From assembly GCF_034009455.1 (NCBI RefSeq), contig NZ_CP125380.1, positions 2,025,001 to 2,089,000 of the forward strand: 64,000 nt of DNA, written 5' to 3'. A program made the translations under genes and the position numbers. Source of the DNA: Pseudomonas sp. P5_109 (lineage in GTDB: Bacteria > Pseudomonadota > Gammaproteobacteria > Pseudomonadales > Pseudomonadaceae). Below, in pieces: positions 35,145 to 45,793 of the stretch. The first letter of the stretch is position 1. Every line of letters starts with the position of its first letter. The notes under the pieces were generated by a model. The model was not told the origin of the DNA, did no database searches, and worked only from the letters and a program-made list of their open reading frames with translations.

Positions 35145-35270
35145 GGGTGCGATGAGCGTTGGCGCAAGATTCTGATCCTGCGCAGGGCGTGATCGGCAGA
35201 ATTCGATCATGAAGCCTGCAGCCAGCCTTTCTACCATGCCCGTTCATTTCATAGCCCTGGAGCTTGAACG

Positions 35271-36443
35271 GTGACAGTTCTGTCAGCCCCCGACCCACAA
35301 CCTTGCGTTCTACGGATACTCAATGGCGCGCTGCAAGGTTGCGAATTCCCCCTCGGCGAAAGCACAACCCTGTTCGTGGTAGGGACAGTGGATCTGCTGG
35401 GAGAGGGGGGACTGACTGCCAGCGTCCCGGCCGATGCCATCTTCGTTCCCCTGGAATCGGGGGGATGTAATTTTGAGGTGTTGGCCGATCAAGTCACGCC
35501 GCAAGGCCTGCCGCTGCGGGTGCTCGATGAGTCCACGGAAGTACGCCACTGTGCTTTCCACACCCGGGTGCAGATCGGCGCCCTGCAAATCGCCTTGCGG
35601 CCTGGAGACCAATCCTGGGCACCTGAACTTCTCGGGCTGCAACCTGACACTACCGCTGACGCCGCCGCTGTCGTGTGGTGGCGCGCCCCTTGGTCTGCAT
35701 GGGGCGCCAGCGGTCTGGCGCTGGCTGCCCTGGTCACCGCGGTCGGCATCTGGTCGGTGCCTGGACCCACACCTGAAACCGATGTTCGCGCGTTGATCAG
35801 CGGAGCCAGTCACGAAGCCAAGGTGTTGAGCGGTCGTGACAATGCGATCTATGTGTTCGTGGCTTCCGAACGCGATGCGGGCTGGAGTCGGCAAGTGCTG
35901 GTGCGCCACAACACGCTGAGCGGCAAAGTGCTGGTGATGGACCAGGAGCGTCGTCGGTTGGAGCATTTGCTGGTTGACCATGATCCACAACTGGCCTGGC
36001 ACTCCATTGATCTGAAGGATCCATCGGTACCGCGACTGTTGCTGAGCACACAACGCAATCTGCTCACCCCTCAAAAACAGGCAGAACTGCTCGATGCACT
36101 GCTCTCGGCCGCGCCTTATGCCCGGGACATAACGGTGCAAACGCAGGATGACAACCTGCTCGTCGATCTGGCGCAAGAAGGTTTGCAGCGCCTGTCACTG
36201 GCCTTCAGCCGCATTGAGCACGAGGACAGTGTCACCTTTGCCGTTGCAGGCAATTTGCAGGACTCCGAACTGGCGAACGCCCGCCGCTACATCGACAGCT
36301 TTTACCGGCAGTGGGGTGATCGCTACGTGCACTTCACCGTCGAGCTCAAGGACGACTTGTTCAAGGACAAGTCGTTCCAGACCGGCCCGCAGGGCTACAT
36401 CAAGATGACCTCGTCATCCTGGCATTTTCCTACACAACACTAA
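35271..36443 (+). CDS. prgH: T3SS inner-membrane ring PrgH (SctD)
   Basis: A 390-residue protein: an N-terminal FHA-like cytoplasmic domain (VLRILNGALQGCEFPLGEST), one membrane helix around residues 142-165 (SGLALAALVTAVGIWSVPG) and a periplasmic domain that forms the ring with PrgK. Length is near Salmonella PrgH (392). The start is GTG at 35271 with GGAG eight bases upstream; no better ATG exists. It opens the prgHIJK-orgABC unit after a 126-bp gap, which probably contains the promoter. Confidence 0.92.
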   Translation: MTVLSAPDPQPCVLRILNGALQGCEFPLGESTTLFVVGTVDLLGEGGLTASVPADAIFVPLESGGCNFEVLADQVTPQGLPLRVLDESTEVRHCAFHTRVQIGALQIALRPGDQSWAPELLGLQPDTTADAAAVVWWRAPWSAWGASGLALAALVTAVGIWSVPGPTPETDVRALISGASHEAKVLSGRDNAIYVFVASERDAGWSRQVLVRHNTLSGKVLVMDQERRRLEHLLVDHDPQLAWHSIDLKDPSVPRLLLSTQRNLLTPQKQAELLDALLSAAPYARDITVQTQDDNLLVDLAQEGLQRLSLAFSRIEHEDSVTFAVAGNLQDSELANARRYIDSFYRQWGDRYVHFTVELKDDLFKDKSFQTGPQGYIKMTSSSWHFPTQH

Positions 36444-36453
36444 AAGGTGACTC

Positions 36454-36714
36454 ATGGCCGACATTGCTATCCCCATCGACTTTGCCGATGACTTTCTCGG
36501 GCGTCAGGCCGAAGCGTTTGAAAACGGTGCCGCCTCCCTCAAGACCGCGCTCGACAAAGCGCTGGATGACTTGAAGCTGGATGCATCGGACCCTGGTCTG
36601 CTGGCGGCTTATCAGGCCGCGTTTTCGTCCTACACGGTATTTCGAAACGCTCAGACCAACACGATCAAGGGCTTCAAGGATATCGACATGGCGATCATCC
36701 AGGCAGCTCGCTGA
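36454..36714 (+). CDS. prgI: T3SS needle subunit PrgI (SctF)
   Basis: An 86-residue helical hairpin protein of the PrgI/MxiH family. The ASDPGLLAAYQAAFSSY turn-helix and C-terminal NTIKGFKDIDMAIIQ match needle subunits. It polymerises into the extracellular needle. AAAGGTG precedes the ATG. Confidence 0.96.
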   Translation: MADIAIPIDFADDFLGRQAEAFENGAASLKTALDKALDDLKLDASDPGLLAAYQAAFSSYTVFRNAQTNTIKGFKDIDMAIIQAAR

Positions 36715-36773
36715 CTCTTCCTTTTTGACCGGCCATTGGTACGTGCCAATGGCCATTTTCACGAGTGCATGGC

Positions 36774-37082
36774 ATGGCTATTCAAAACATTTCTCTGTCT
36801 GACATCGATCGGACAGTCTTTACGGAATTGCGCGGCCCCCACGAAGGCCCGGTCGTATCCCTTGAGTCCCGATTGATCGAAGCGTTTGCCGGCTCCGCGG
36901 TCAATAGCGAGCAGGACGTTTCAGCGATCAATCAGATGCTGCAGCGCCCGGATATCACCAATCCCGAGGTACTGACCCATTTGCAGGAGCTGACCGGGCA
37001 ATACAACGTGGATATCAACTTGCTTAACGTATTGGTCCGCAAAGCGGTAGGCACTGCCGAAACCCTGCTGCGTGCCTCATGA
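36774..37082 (+). CDS. prgJ: T3SS inner rod PrgJ (SctI)
   Basis: A 102-residue protein of the PrgJ/MxiI family. The C-terminus (NPEVLTHLQELTGQYNVDIN, then LLNVLVRKAVGTAETLL) is the conserved polymerising part. The ATG at 36774 is preferred over GTG at 36765. It overlaps prgK by four bases. Confidence 0.93.
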   Translation: MAIQNISLSDIDRTVFTELRGPHEGPVVSLESRLIEAFAGSAVNSEQDVSAINQMLQRPDITNPEVLTHLQELTGQYNVDINLLNVLVRKAVGTAETLLRAS

Positions 37083-37801
37083 AGCCAGGCGTTTTGCTGA
37101 TGCTGTTGTGCCTGGTACTAGCGGGGTGTCGCCAACCCAATCTGCTCGAAGGGCTGGATCAGCAGCAGGCCAATGAAGTGCTTTCGGTGCTGCAGCGCAA
37201 CAACATTGCGGCGGTGAAAGTCGATGCTGGCAAAACCGGCTATGCGGTGAAAATCAATCAGGTCGATTTTTCCGCGGCGGTCGATTTGCTCAACCTCTAT
37301 TCCCTGCCTTCGCGGCCGCGCCTGCAAGTGGCGGAGATGTTTCCCGCCGACTCGCTGGTGGCCTCGCCCCGCGCTGAAAAAGCCCGGCTTTATTCGGCGC
37401 TGGAGCAGCGAATCGAACAGTCGCTGGGTGTGCTCGAAGGCGTGGTGTCGGCGCGAGTGCATGTCAGTTACGACCTGGAGGCCGGCGAAGGCGGGCGCAA
37501 GACGCCACCTGTCCACCTCTCGGCAGTGGCGATCCATGAGCTCGACGTCGACCCGCAATTGCTGATCACCGATATCAAGCGTTTTCTCAAGAACAGTTTT
37601 GCGGCGGTCGAGTACGAGAACATCTCGGTGGTACTGTCCAGGCGCTCGCCGACCCAGCATATCGCGCCGTCCGTGGCCGCCACGCAAGGGCCTTCGCCCT
37701 GGATCTGGTGGTTGTCCGCGGTGACCGGATTGCTATTGGCCGGTGGCGCAGCCTGGGCCTACCGCCAATCAAGCGCAGGGCAGCGTAATGTCGCGCGCTG
37801 A
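37079..37801 (+). CDS. prgK: T3SS ring lipoprotein PrgK (SctJ)
   Basis: A 240-residue YscJ/PrgK-family lipoprotein. The lipobox is LVLAGC with the modified Cys at residue 17. Ring-building domains follow (LQRNNIAAVKVDAGKTGYAV; SALEQRIEQSLGVLEGVVSA), and there is a C-terminal membrane helix (IWWLSAVTGLLLAGGAAWAY). It forms the inner-membrane ring with PrgH. Confidence 0.95.
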   Translation: MKPGVLLMLLCLVLAGCRQPNLLEGLDQQQANEVLSVLQRNNIAAVKVDAGKTGYAVKINQVDFSAAVDLLNLYSLPSRPRLQVAEMFPADSLVASPRAEKARLYSALEQRIEQSLGVLEGVVSARVHVSYDLEAGEGGRKTPPVHLSAVAIHELDVDPQLLITDIKRFLKNSFAAVEYENISVVLSRRSPTQHIAPSVAATQGPSPWIWWLSAVTGLLLAGGAAWAYRQSSAGQRNVAR

Positions 37802-38354
37802 AGGTTTATCGGAGATTCTCGCCGAGCCCCTGAGTTATCTGCATCCGCAGCGCCTGCCTTTGCCGGAGGAATTTGCCGGGCCTGAGGCACGAGGTCTGCT
37901 CAACCGAATACTGCTCGAAGGTCTGGAAAAACGCCGGGCATCGCCTGCGACGCCGTTGACGGCCGTGGCGCAGCAATGGGTTCGCCATTGGCGCCAGTTG
38001 CCCTACATCGCCAGGCTGATGGGCGCTTATCGCTTGATGCCCGATCTGGCGCGAGGCGCGACGTTGCTTTGCCTGCCATTGCCTCTGCGTCGGTTCGCCG
38101 GTTACAGCCTGGGTGTTCGATGCGCCCTGCCGGTCGGGCGCTCGCCTGTTTCGATAGAACAGGTCGAAGCCGCCGGCCTCAACGCGTTATGGAGTTGGTA
38201 CGAGCAGGTGCCGCCAGTCTTGCTCGAACGCCTGACCCTGCAATTTTCCGAACCGGTTGTTCGCCTGCACCGGCAATGGCCGGTCACGCAACCCGATACA
38301 GCTCTTTTCTTTTTGGCGGTGCAACATGCTCGACTCTATCCGAACCCTGACTGA
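37788..38354 (+). CDS. orgA: T3SS accessory protein OrgA (SctK)
   Basis: A 188-residue protein of the OrgA/MxiK family, a sorting-platform component that links SctQ to the inner ring. The start MSRAEGLSEILAEPL overlaps the prgK end by 14 bases. SYLHPQRLPLP near the N-terminus is typical. Sequence is weakly conserved; position gives strong support. Confidence 0.88.
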   Translation: MSRAEGLSEILAEPLSYLHPQRLPLPEEFAGPEARGLLNRILLEGLEKRRASPATPLTAVAQQWVRHWRQLPYIARLMGAYRLMPDLARGATLLCLPLPLRRFAGYSLGVRCALPVGRSPVSIEQVEAAGLNALWSWYEQVPPVLLERLTLQFSEPVVRLHRQWPVTQPDTALFFLAVQHARLYPNPD

Positions 38355-39045
38355 CCTTCCCGAGGCGAGCGATGCACTTGTGTCTCGCGAAGACATCGCC
38401 GCCGCGCGTCGGCGTCGAGCTTTGCAGCAACAGGCTCAGCGCTGGGCCCGTGATTGTGTAGAGCAGGCTCGGCGTGACGCCGAAGCGGTGCATGCCCATG
38501 CCTTTCAGGAAGGCTATGCCGCGGGCATCTTGCTTGCGACCGAGCATCTGGCCAAGGGCTTGCTTGAATCCCAGGCGTTGGGGCAGCAATTGCGCAGCGA
38601 CCTTGCTCAGGCCGCTCGCGACTTGCTCGCGGACGCGTTGCAGCGTCCCGAATGGCTGGACGAAATGTTCGAGCGTTGGCTGACGGCACAACCGACCGGC
38701 TCGGGCGCGGTGTTGCAAGTGCTGCTGCCGATGCATTGCCGGGCGCAGGGCAATGAACTGCGCGAGCGCTTGAGCAGGCTCTGGTCCGGCGAACTGGTCC
38801 TCGACTATCACCCGCAAGAGCGCTACGTGGCGCGGCTTGCGGATCAACTGCTGGAATTCGATCTGGAAACGACGCGGCAACGACTGGAACCGCGCTTGCT
38901 GGCGTGTGTCGCGAATCTGCCGGAGTCGGTTCGCGCTCTGGACCGGGCTGCCATGCAGGCGCTCACGGATCTGTATTCAACCTTTGCCGAACGCTCGGCC
39001 GGTTGCACTGAAACTGCCCCGACCGAGGTTCGCCTTGAAGATTGA
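38326..39045 (+). CDS. orgB: T3SS ATPase regulator OrgB (SctL)
   Basis: A 239-residue protein of the OrgB/MxiN/FliH family, the peripheral stalk that holds the ATPase InvC. It has an Arg- and Gln-rich N-terminal coil (RRRRALQQQAQRWARDCVEQ) and a C-terminal domain with ERYVARLADQLLEFDLETT. It overlaps orgA by 29 bases. Confidence 0.88.
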   Translation: MLDSIRTLTDLPEASDALVSREDIAAARRRRALQQQAQRWARDCVEQARRDAEAVHAHAFQEGYAAGILLATEHLAKGLLESQALGQQLRSDLAQAARDLLADALQRPEWLDEMFERWLTAQPTGSGAVLQVLLPMHCRAQGNELRERLSRLWSGELVLDYHPQERYVARLADQLLEFDLETTRQRLEPRLLACVANLPESVRALDRAAMQALTDLYSTFAERSAGCTETAPTEVRLED

Positions 39046-39472
39046 AAGCGGTTCGAGCCTGCACACGGTTGAGAGCGGGGCGCACGCAACGGTCGAGTCG
39101 CTTGAGTCACGCGTGCTTGCGGCCAGCCAGCAGGTGCCTGACAACCAGCGCCCGGACCCCGAATTCGAGCGTTTGTATGAGTTGCTGTCAGCCATGGAGG
39201 GGCAGGGAGAAAAGGCCATCCATGGGTTTCTCCGTTCGCTTCGAAGTGCAGATGGCGAATCCCCCGCGTACCCCTCTGCGAAGGCGTTGATGGCGATCAC
39301 GCTGCAGGTGCTGTTCCGATTGAAGGACGACGGGCTGGAAAAGTCGCAGCTTTATAAGGAAATCACAGGTGCCAATGGCCTCGCGTTCAGCATGGACGTC
39401 TTCGTCAAGGGCGTGCTGCGTGATGTGTTTCAACCGATGGGGGATGAGGCTTGGGAGAAGAGTGAGTGGTGA
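39035..39472 (+). CDS. orgC: OrgC-like T3SS protein (TTG start)
   Basis: A 145-residue protein in the orgC position, last of the prg-org unit. The frame has no ATG near its natural beginning; TTG at 39035 is preceded by GAGGT six bases earlier and overlaps the orgB stop, so it is chosen as start. The structured part begins near residue 40 (PEFERLYELLSAMEGQGEKA) and ends KGVLRDVFQPMGDEAWEKS. Salmonella OrgC promotes needle polymerisation. Similarity could not be tested here. Confidence 0.75.
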   Translation: MKIESGSSLHTVESGAHATVESLESRVLAASQQVPDNQRPDPEFERLYELLSAMEGQGEKAIHGFLRSLRSADGESPAYPSAKALMAITLQVLFRLKDDGLEKSQLYKEITGANGLAFSMDVFVKGVLRDVFQPMGDEAWEKSEW

Positions 39473-39517
39473 GGTCAGGGTGCGTCCCGCCGGAAATGAC
39501 GGAACGCACCGAATGGG

Positions 39518-41086
39518 TTAAATGGTTGTATTGTCCACTGGACTATTGCCCTGATGAGAGTAGAAAAAACCTGGTAAGCCGGCGATGGCGACGGCGGCTA
39601 CCACAGCATTGACCGCGTGATTTACCGCTGAAGCGGACAAACCTAGACTGCCAAAGTAAGTCCCGGCAGAAATCGCCGCAGCCATGATCGCTCCGCCGAA
39701 CGAGGTTCGCATTGCTGAGGTAGTCAGAAATTGATCGGCTACTTGTGAGAAGGAGGGGACACGCGGGGCGAAAGTCATTCGAAAGCCATCAGGCGCTCCT
39801 TCGCCCTGGAACCCGTGCATTATTTCGCCACCTGCCACGTCGCTTATGATTTCAACACCCGCATTGTAGACACCCCGCAAAATATCGTGCCCTAGAACTG
39901 GAACAAGGGATTCAAGGATCTCTGCTGCCCGGGTCTCCGGGGTTGTGTTTAATGTGTCACTCGCGTGTTGCATCCAGTTCATCAGTTGCGCTGCGAACCC
40001 GTCATCGGCAGAAGATGGCCCGCTACCGGCCGACATGGCATATCCGGCGCCTGAGTTGGGCGCTGTCTGATCCATGGCTGTACCGAGAAGAAACTGTAAG
40101 GCTCCGTACAGGCCTGCATTGGCTGCCGTGCCCGGCGGATTGATTTGCGCGTTGTCGTTCAAAGGAACAAACACCTGTGTGAGGTCGCGGGCCAAGGTGA
40201 AGAAAGCCATCTGCGGGCCGAATGAGGCGAGGGCGGGAAGCGCCTGCGGCGTGACCAGTGCAACTGTGAATGCGGCCAACGATAACGACAAAGTGACCAG
40301 TCGTGACAGTCGCGTTTGCGTGTTTGCCGTGCCGTTGCATTCATCCCGAAGCGCGCCAAGGATGTTCAGCGCCGGACCGATCATCAGAGAAACTCCGCCT
40401 ATGACGTTGCGTGTCAGCGGGGAGGCGGCGTTGGACTGCAGGCATTTTTCCAGGGCAAATCCGATCAGTTGGCGGATCGTTGTCAGGGTACCCACGATGA
40501 GCCCGGTTCGAAGGCCGCTAATCGTCAGGTTGCTGGCCAGGCGTCCGAGATCTCCTTCGAATTCGTTGCGACCCAGTTTGCCCAGCAATTCGCCAAGGGA
40601 GTCAACGATGGTTTGGGCGCGTTGTAGAGCGATGCTGGTCCCCTGCTGATGCATTGAGCCTTCGAACGGTGACGAATCATCGATATGCAGGGCGATGTGG
40701 CCTTTTGCCCGATTGACACCATCGGGGTCACCATCCATCAGCGATACGACGTTGTGCACAAACTCTTGAGCCTGGGCAGGGGTGTTCTCTAGTTCTTCTG
40801 CAATAACGACTTTGAGTTCTTGGGTGAGGTTCTCCATTGCGATTACTACGTCATTCATTTGCAATGGAACTGTGCGCTCGTAAGGGGCGTTTGAATGTTC
40901 GGTGATCCCCTTGGCGATGTCCTGTGAGCAACCTTCCATGTCTATGCTCGTGTGATCCCGACGAATGGTTTGAGAGGGGGATACGGTCGCGTTTGCAGCA
41001 GATTGGGTTGGAAATGAGGTTGTTGATCCGACTGATGATATAGGCATGTTTCGCTCTGTATGACGGAGGGGCTTGCTTGCGATCAT
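39518..41086 (-). CDS. Unrecognised protein at island edge, putative T3SS substrate
   Basis: A 522-residue protein I do not recognise, on the strand opposite to the rest of the island and convergent with orgC. The N-terminal 50 residues are rich in Ser, Thr and Gln without a signal peptide, like a type III secretion signal. Further on are several hydrophobic stretches (ISGLRTGLIVGTLTTIRQLI; RLVTLSLSLAAFTVALVTP; ASAVNHAVNAVVAAVAIAGL), so it may insert into membranes. Two starts are possible: ATG at 41086 with AAGAGG four bases upstream, and ATG at 41047 (MPISSVGS). A secreted effector or accessory translocator is the best guess, from position and composition only. Confidence 0.6.
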   Translation of the reverse strand: MIASKPLRHTERNMPISSVGSTTSFPTQSAANATVSPSQTIRRDHTSIDMEGCSQDIAKGITEHSNAPYERTVPLQMNDVVIAMENLTQELKVVIAEELENTPAQAQEFVHNVVSLMDGDPDGVNRAKGHIALHIDDSSPFEGSMHQQGTSIALQRAQTIVDSLGELLGKLGRNEFEGDLGRLASNLTISGLRTGLIVGTLTTIRQLIGFALEKCLQSNAASPLTRNVIGGVSLMIGPALNILGALRDECNGTANTQTRLSRLVTLSLSLAAFTVALVTPQALPALASFGPQMAFFTLARDLTQVFVPLNDNAQINPPGTAANAGLYGALQFLLGTAMDQTAPNSGAGYAMSAGSGPSSADDGFAAQLMNWMQHASDTLNTTPETRAAEILESLVPVLGHDILRGVYNAGVEIISDVAGGEIMHGFQGEGAPDGFRMTFAPRVPSFSQVADQFLTTSAMRTSFGGAIMAAAISAGTYFGSLGLSASAVNHAVNAVVAAVAIAGLPGFFYSHQGNSPVDNTTI

Positions 41087-41205
41087 TCAGCCTCTTGCGC
41101 TGCTGGGACTATCAAATAACGCTTCGCGCGCGGTACCTGCGACGGTTAGCCGCAAAAATGCGTTCTAATTAACCGGGTTTCTCGCCCGCAACGTACTGGC
41201 CCGGC

Positions 41206-41211
41206 TATAAT
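41206..41211 (+). promoter_or_regulatory. Candidate -10 element of pyrD
   Basis: TATAAT lies 40 bases before the pyrD start. No good -35 hexamer is found at the usual distance, so the promoter is only tentative. Confidence 0.4.
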
Positions 41212-41250
41212 CGCCGGCTCAATTCGCCGTCAATCGAGTCAAACCCGCCC

Positions 41251-42270
41251 ATGTACACCCTGGCCCGTCAGCTGTTGTTCAAACTCTCCCCGGAAACCTC
41301 CCACGATCTGTCCCTGGACCTGATCGGCGCGGGTGGGCGTCTTGGGCTCAACGGCTTGCTGTGCAAGGCCCCGGCGAAGGTGCCGGTGAATGTCATGGGC
41401 CTGGACTTCCCGAATCCGGTGGGGCTGGCCGCCGGGCTGGACAAGAACGGTGCGGCCATCGATGGTTTCGCCCAACTGGGTTTCGGTTTTGTCGAAATCG
41501 GCACCATCACCCCGCGTCCGCAGCCGGGCAACCCGAAGCCACGTTTGTTCCGTTTGCCGGAAGCCGAGGCGATCATCAATCGCATGGGCTTCAACAACCT
41601 CGGCGTCGATCACCTGCTGGCCCGCGTGGCGGCGGCCAAGTACAAGGGCGTGCTGGGCATCAACATCGGCAAGAACTTCGATACACCGGTCGAACGCGCC
41701 GTGGATGACTACCTGATCTGCCTGGACAAGGTCTACGCCCACGCCAGCTATGTGACGGTCAACGTCAGTTCGCCGAACACGCCGGGCCTGCGCAGCCTGC
41801 AATTCGGTGATTCGCTCAAGCAGTTGCTGGCCGATCTGGCCGAGCGCCGCGCGGAACTGGCCTTGCGTCATGGCAAGCATGTACCGCTGGCGATCAAGAT
41901 CGCGCCGGACATGAGCGACGAAGAAACCGCACAGGTCGCGCAAGCGCTGATCGAAACCGGCATGGATGCGGTCATCGCCACCAACACCACCCTGAGCCGC
42001 GTAGGCGTCGAAGGCATGGAGCATGGCGACGAGGCCGGTGGCCTGTCCGGCGCACCGGTTCGCGACAAGAGCACCCATACCGTGACAGTACTGGCATCGG
42101 AGCTGGGTGGTCGCCTGCCGATCATCGCTGCCGGCGGCATTACCGAAGGCAAGCACGCGGCGGAGAAAATCACCGCAGGCGCGAGCCTGGTGCAGATCTA
42201 TTCGGGCTTCATCTACAAGGGCCCGGCGCTGATTCGTGAGTCGGTAGACGCCATCGCAGCGCTGCGCTGA
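41251..42270 (+). CDS. pyrD: Dihydroorotate dehydrogenase (quinone)
   Basis: A 339-residue class 2 enzyme of pyrimidine synthesis, membrane-associated through its N-terminal helix ([20 protein letters not shown]). It oxidises dihydroorotate to orotate with quinone. Visible motifs are [17 protein letters not shown] (FMN site), the active-site region [14 protein letters not shown], and [17 protein letters not shown] with [14 protein letters not shown] near the C-terminus. It is the first core gene after the T3SS island. Confidence 0.98.
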   Translation: MYTLARQLLFKLSPETSHDLSLDLIGAGGRLGLNGLLCKAPAKVPVNVMGLDFPNPVGLAAGLDKNGAAIDGFAQLGFGFVEIGTITPRPQPGNPKPRLFRLPEAEAIINRMGFNNLGVDHLLARVAAAKYKGVLGINIGKNFDTPVERAVDDYLICLDKVYAHASYVTVNVSSPNTPGLRSLQFGDSLKQLLADLAERRAELALRHGKHVPLAIKIAPDMSDEETAQVAQALIETGMDAVIATNTTLSRVGVEGMEHGDEAGGLSGAPVRDKSTHTVTVLASELGGRLPIIAAGGITEGKHAAEKITAGASLVQIYSGFIYKGPALIRESVDAIAALR

Positions 42271-42304
42271 AGACTGTTGTGGGGGGGCTTTTGTGGGGGG
42301 CTTT

Positions 42305-42438
42305 TGTGGTGAGGGGGCTTGCCCCCGTCCGGCTGCGAAGCAGTCGTAAATCGTTGCACACTGTTTTACCTGACACACCGAGCTGTTTGGTTTTGGGGCC
42401 GCTTCGCAGCCCAACGGGGGCAAGCCCCCTCGCCACAA
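42305..42438. repeat. Large inverted repeat (REP family)
   Basis: Arms 42305-42342 and 42401-42438 are nearly complementary (TTGTGGTGAGGGGGCTTGCC type, extended by GGCTGCGAAGC). This is a different repeat class from the GAGCAAGCCCGCTCC type elsewhere in the window. It fills the space between pyrD and the rmf terminator. Confidence 0.88.
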
Positions 42439-42466
42439 AGGTTTGCCGCTGAAATTGAGCAGGCAT

Positions 42467-42492
42467 AAAAAAGGGCTCCTTGAAGGAGCCCC
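42467..42492 (-). terminator. Intrinsic terminator of rmf
   Basis: GGGCTCCTTCAAGGAGCCC followed by TTTTTTAT on the minus strand, about 90 bases after the rmf stop. Confidence 0.88.
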
Positions 42493-42579
42493 TGGGCCGG
42501 AGCCCGCGGTCCGGATGGGACACGCATGGTTAATTCAGTACAAAGTCAAATTGTCGTGTCGGAGTGTTGTGCCCTGTAA

Positions 42580-42795
42580 TTAGCCGACGGCGTGAAGTTC
42601 GTTGAGTCTGTGGATTCCCGCAGTGCCGGTCATACCGTCCCAGTTGTCGCCGCGTCCTTCTCGCCAGCCGTTGATCCAGGCTTGACGTACCGACGGTAGA
42701 GTAAATGGGCAAAGCTCACGGGATTTGCCACCAACGCCATATTGATATCCGCGCAAAAATGCTCTTTCCAACGGATCACGCTTAAGTCTTCTCAT
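42580..42795 (-). CDS. rmf: Ribosome modulation factor
   Basis: A 71-residue basic protein that dimerises 70S ribosomes into inactive 100S particles in stationary phase. RAFLRGYQYGVGGKSRELCP and RQAWINGWREGRGDNWDGM are the family core. It is a little longer than E. coli RMF (55 residues), as usual in Pseudomonas. Its 5' leader contains three hairpins (see next entry). Confidence 0.96.
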   Translation of the reverse strand: MRRLKRDPLERAFLRGYQYGVGGKSRELCPFTLPSVRQAWINGWREGRGDNWDGMTGTAGIHRLNELHAVG

Positions 42796-42930
42796 AGGGT
42801 GTAGCCCTCACTTGTTGACTGTATTTATCGCGTCGACCTCTATCGAGGTCTGGCAGAAAAACTCTGCCGTTGGGGCTCGTTGCCGGCGTGACGAGCCAAG
42901 GTGTTGGCGTCATTGCGGCGCCAACCTGTA
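42796..42930 (-). ncRNA. Structured 5' leader of rmf (probable rmf RNA motif)
   Basis: Three hairpins follow one another in the leader: 42835-42850 (GACCTC/GAGGTC, four-base loop), 42874-42897 (GGCTCGT/ACGAGCC) and 42903-42925 (GTTGGCG/CGCCAAC). A conserved RNA structure called the rmf motif has been described upstream of rmf in Pseudomonas. Location and structure fit, but I cannot compare with its consensus here. The stretch up to 43060 shows nothing else definite. Confidence 0.6.
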
Positions 42931-43052
42931 TTGAGTTCTAACCAATGCGTCACATCGAGGGAATGATCGTTTTGTCATAAGCACGTAACTATTCATGTGC
43001 TAAGGCCATAAGTAACAGCGTGTTTTTAGCGTATTTATTGGCCAAACCCCGG

Positions 43053-43324
43053 TATGATCAGCCCTGCGCTGGATGATGGGCTTAATCCTTTACTGAGAAT
43101 GGCTCCCGTTGCCGGGAAGCACTATTCGACGAAGGGTCGACTTATGACATTTTGTTGCATCAACTTTTTTATCTGTCCTTGCATCTAAGCTCATTTAACC
43201 CGGGCAGCAGGGGTGGAGCGGCACACTTTCGTGCCACGCGGGCGCTCTTCGAGAAAAGCGCCTGATTGAAAACCGGACCGGCAATGCGTTGCCCGGTCAC
43301 TCAGCTAAAGGTTCTGGAATTCCC
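43053..43324 (+). promoter_or_regulatory. Structured leader and promoter region of rlmKL
   Basis: A -10-like TATGAT (43053-43058) is followed by about 270 bp without a gene. It contains several hairpins: GGCAC/GTGCC (43220-43235), GGCGCT/AGCGCC (43241-43262) and a ten-pair stem with one bulge (43276-43298) that ends 26 bases before the rlmKL start. A 14-codon frame with a GAAGGG site begins at 43144. Translational control of rlmKL is possible. Confidence 0.45.
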
Positions 43325-45595
<2,271 letters not shown>

Positions 45596-45606
45596 TACGT
45601 GGATAC

Positions 45607-45708
45607 CTGTAGGAGCGAGCTTGCTCGCGATGGTCGATAACGATAACGCGAGCTTTCTGAATGCACGCGGCGTTCTTGAGACCATCGCGAGCAAGCTCGC
45701 TCCTACAG
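45607..45708. repeat. REPIN, GAGCGAGCTTGCTCGCGA type
   Basis: Arms 45607-45635 and 45680-45708 are exact complements over 29 bases. It lies 12 bases after rlmKL. Confidence 0.92.
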
Positions 45709-45793
45709 TGCTGGTCAAATTAGTGGCTAATAGCTATAACTCAACTCATGGCCAAAGGGGTTCCCCGCACCTGGCGTTTTGAGTTTGCGTTCT

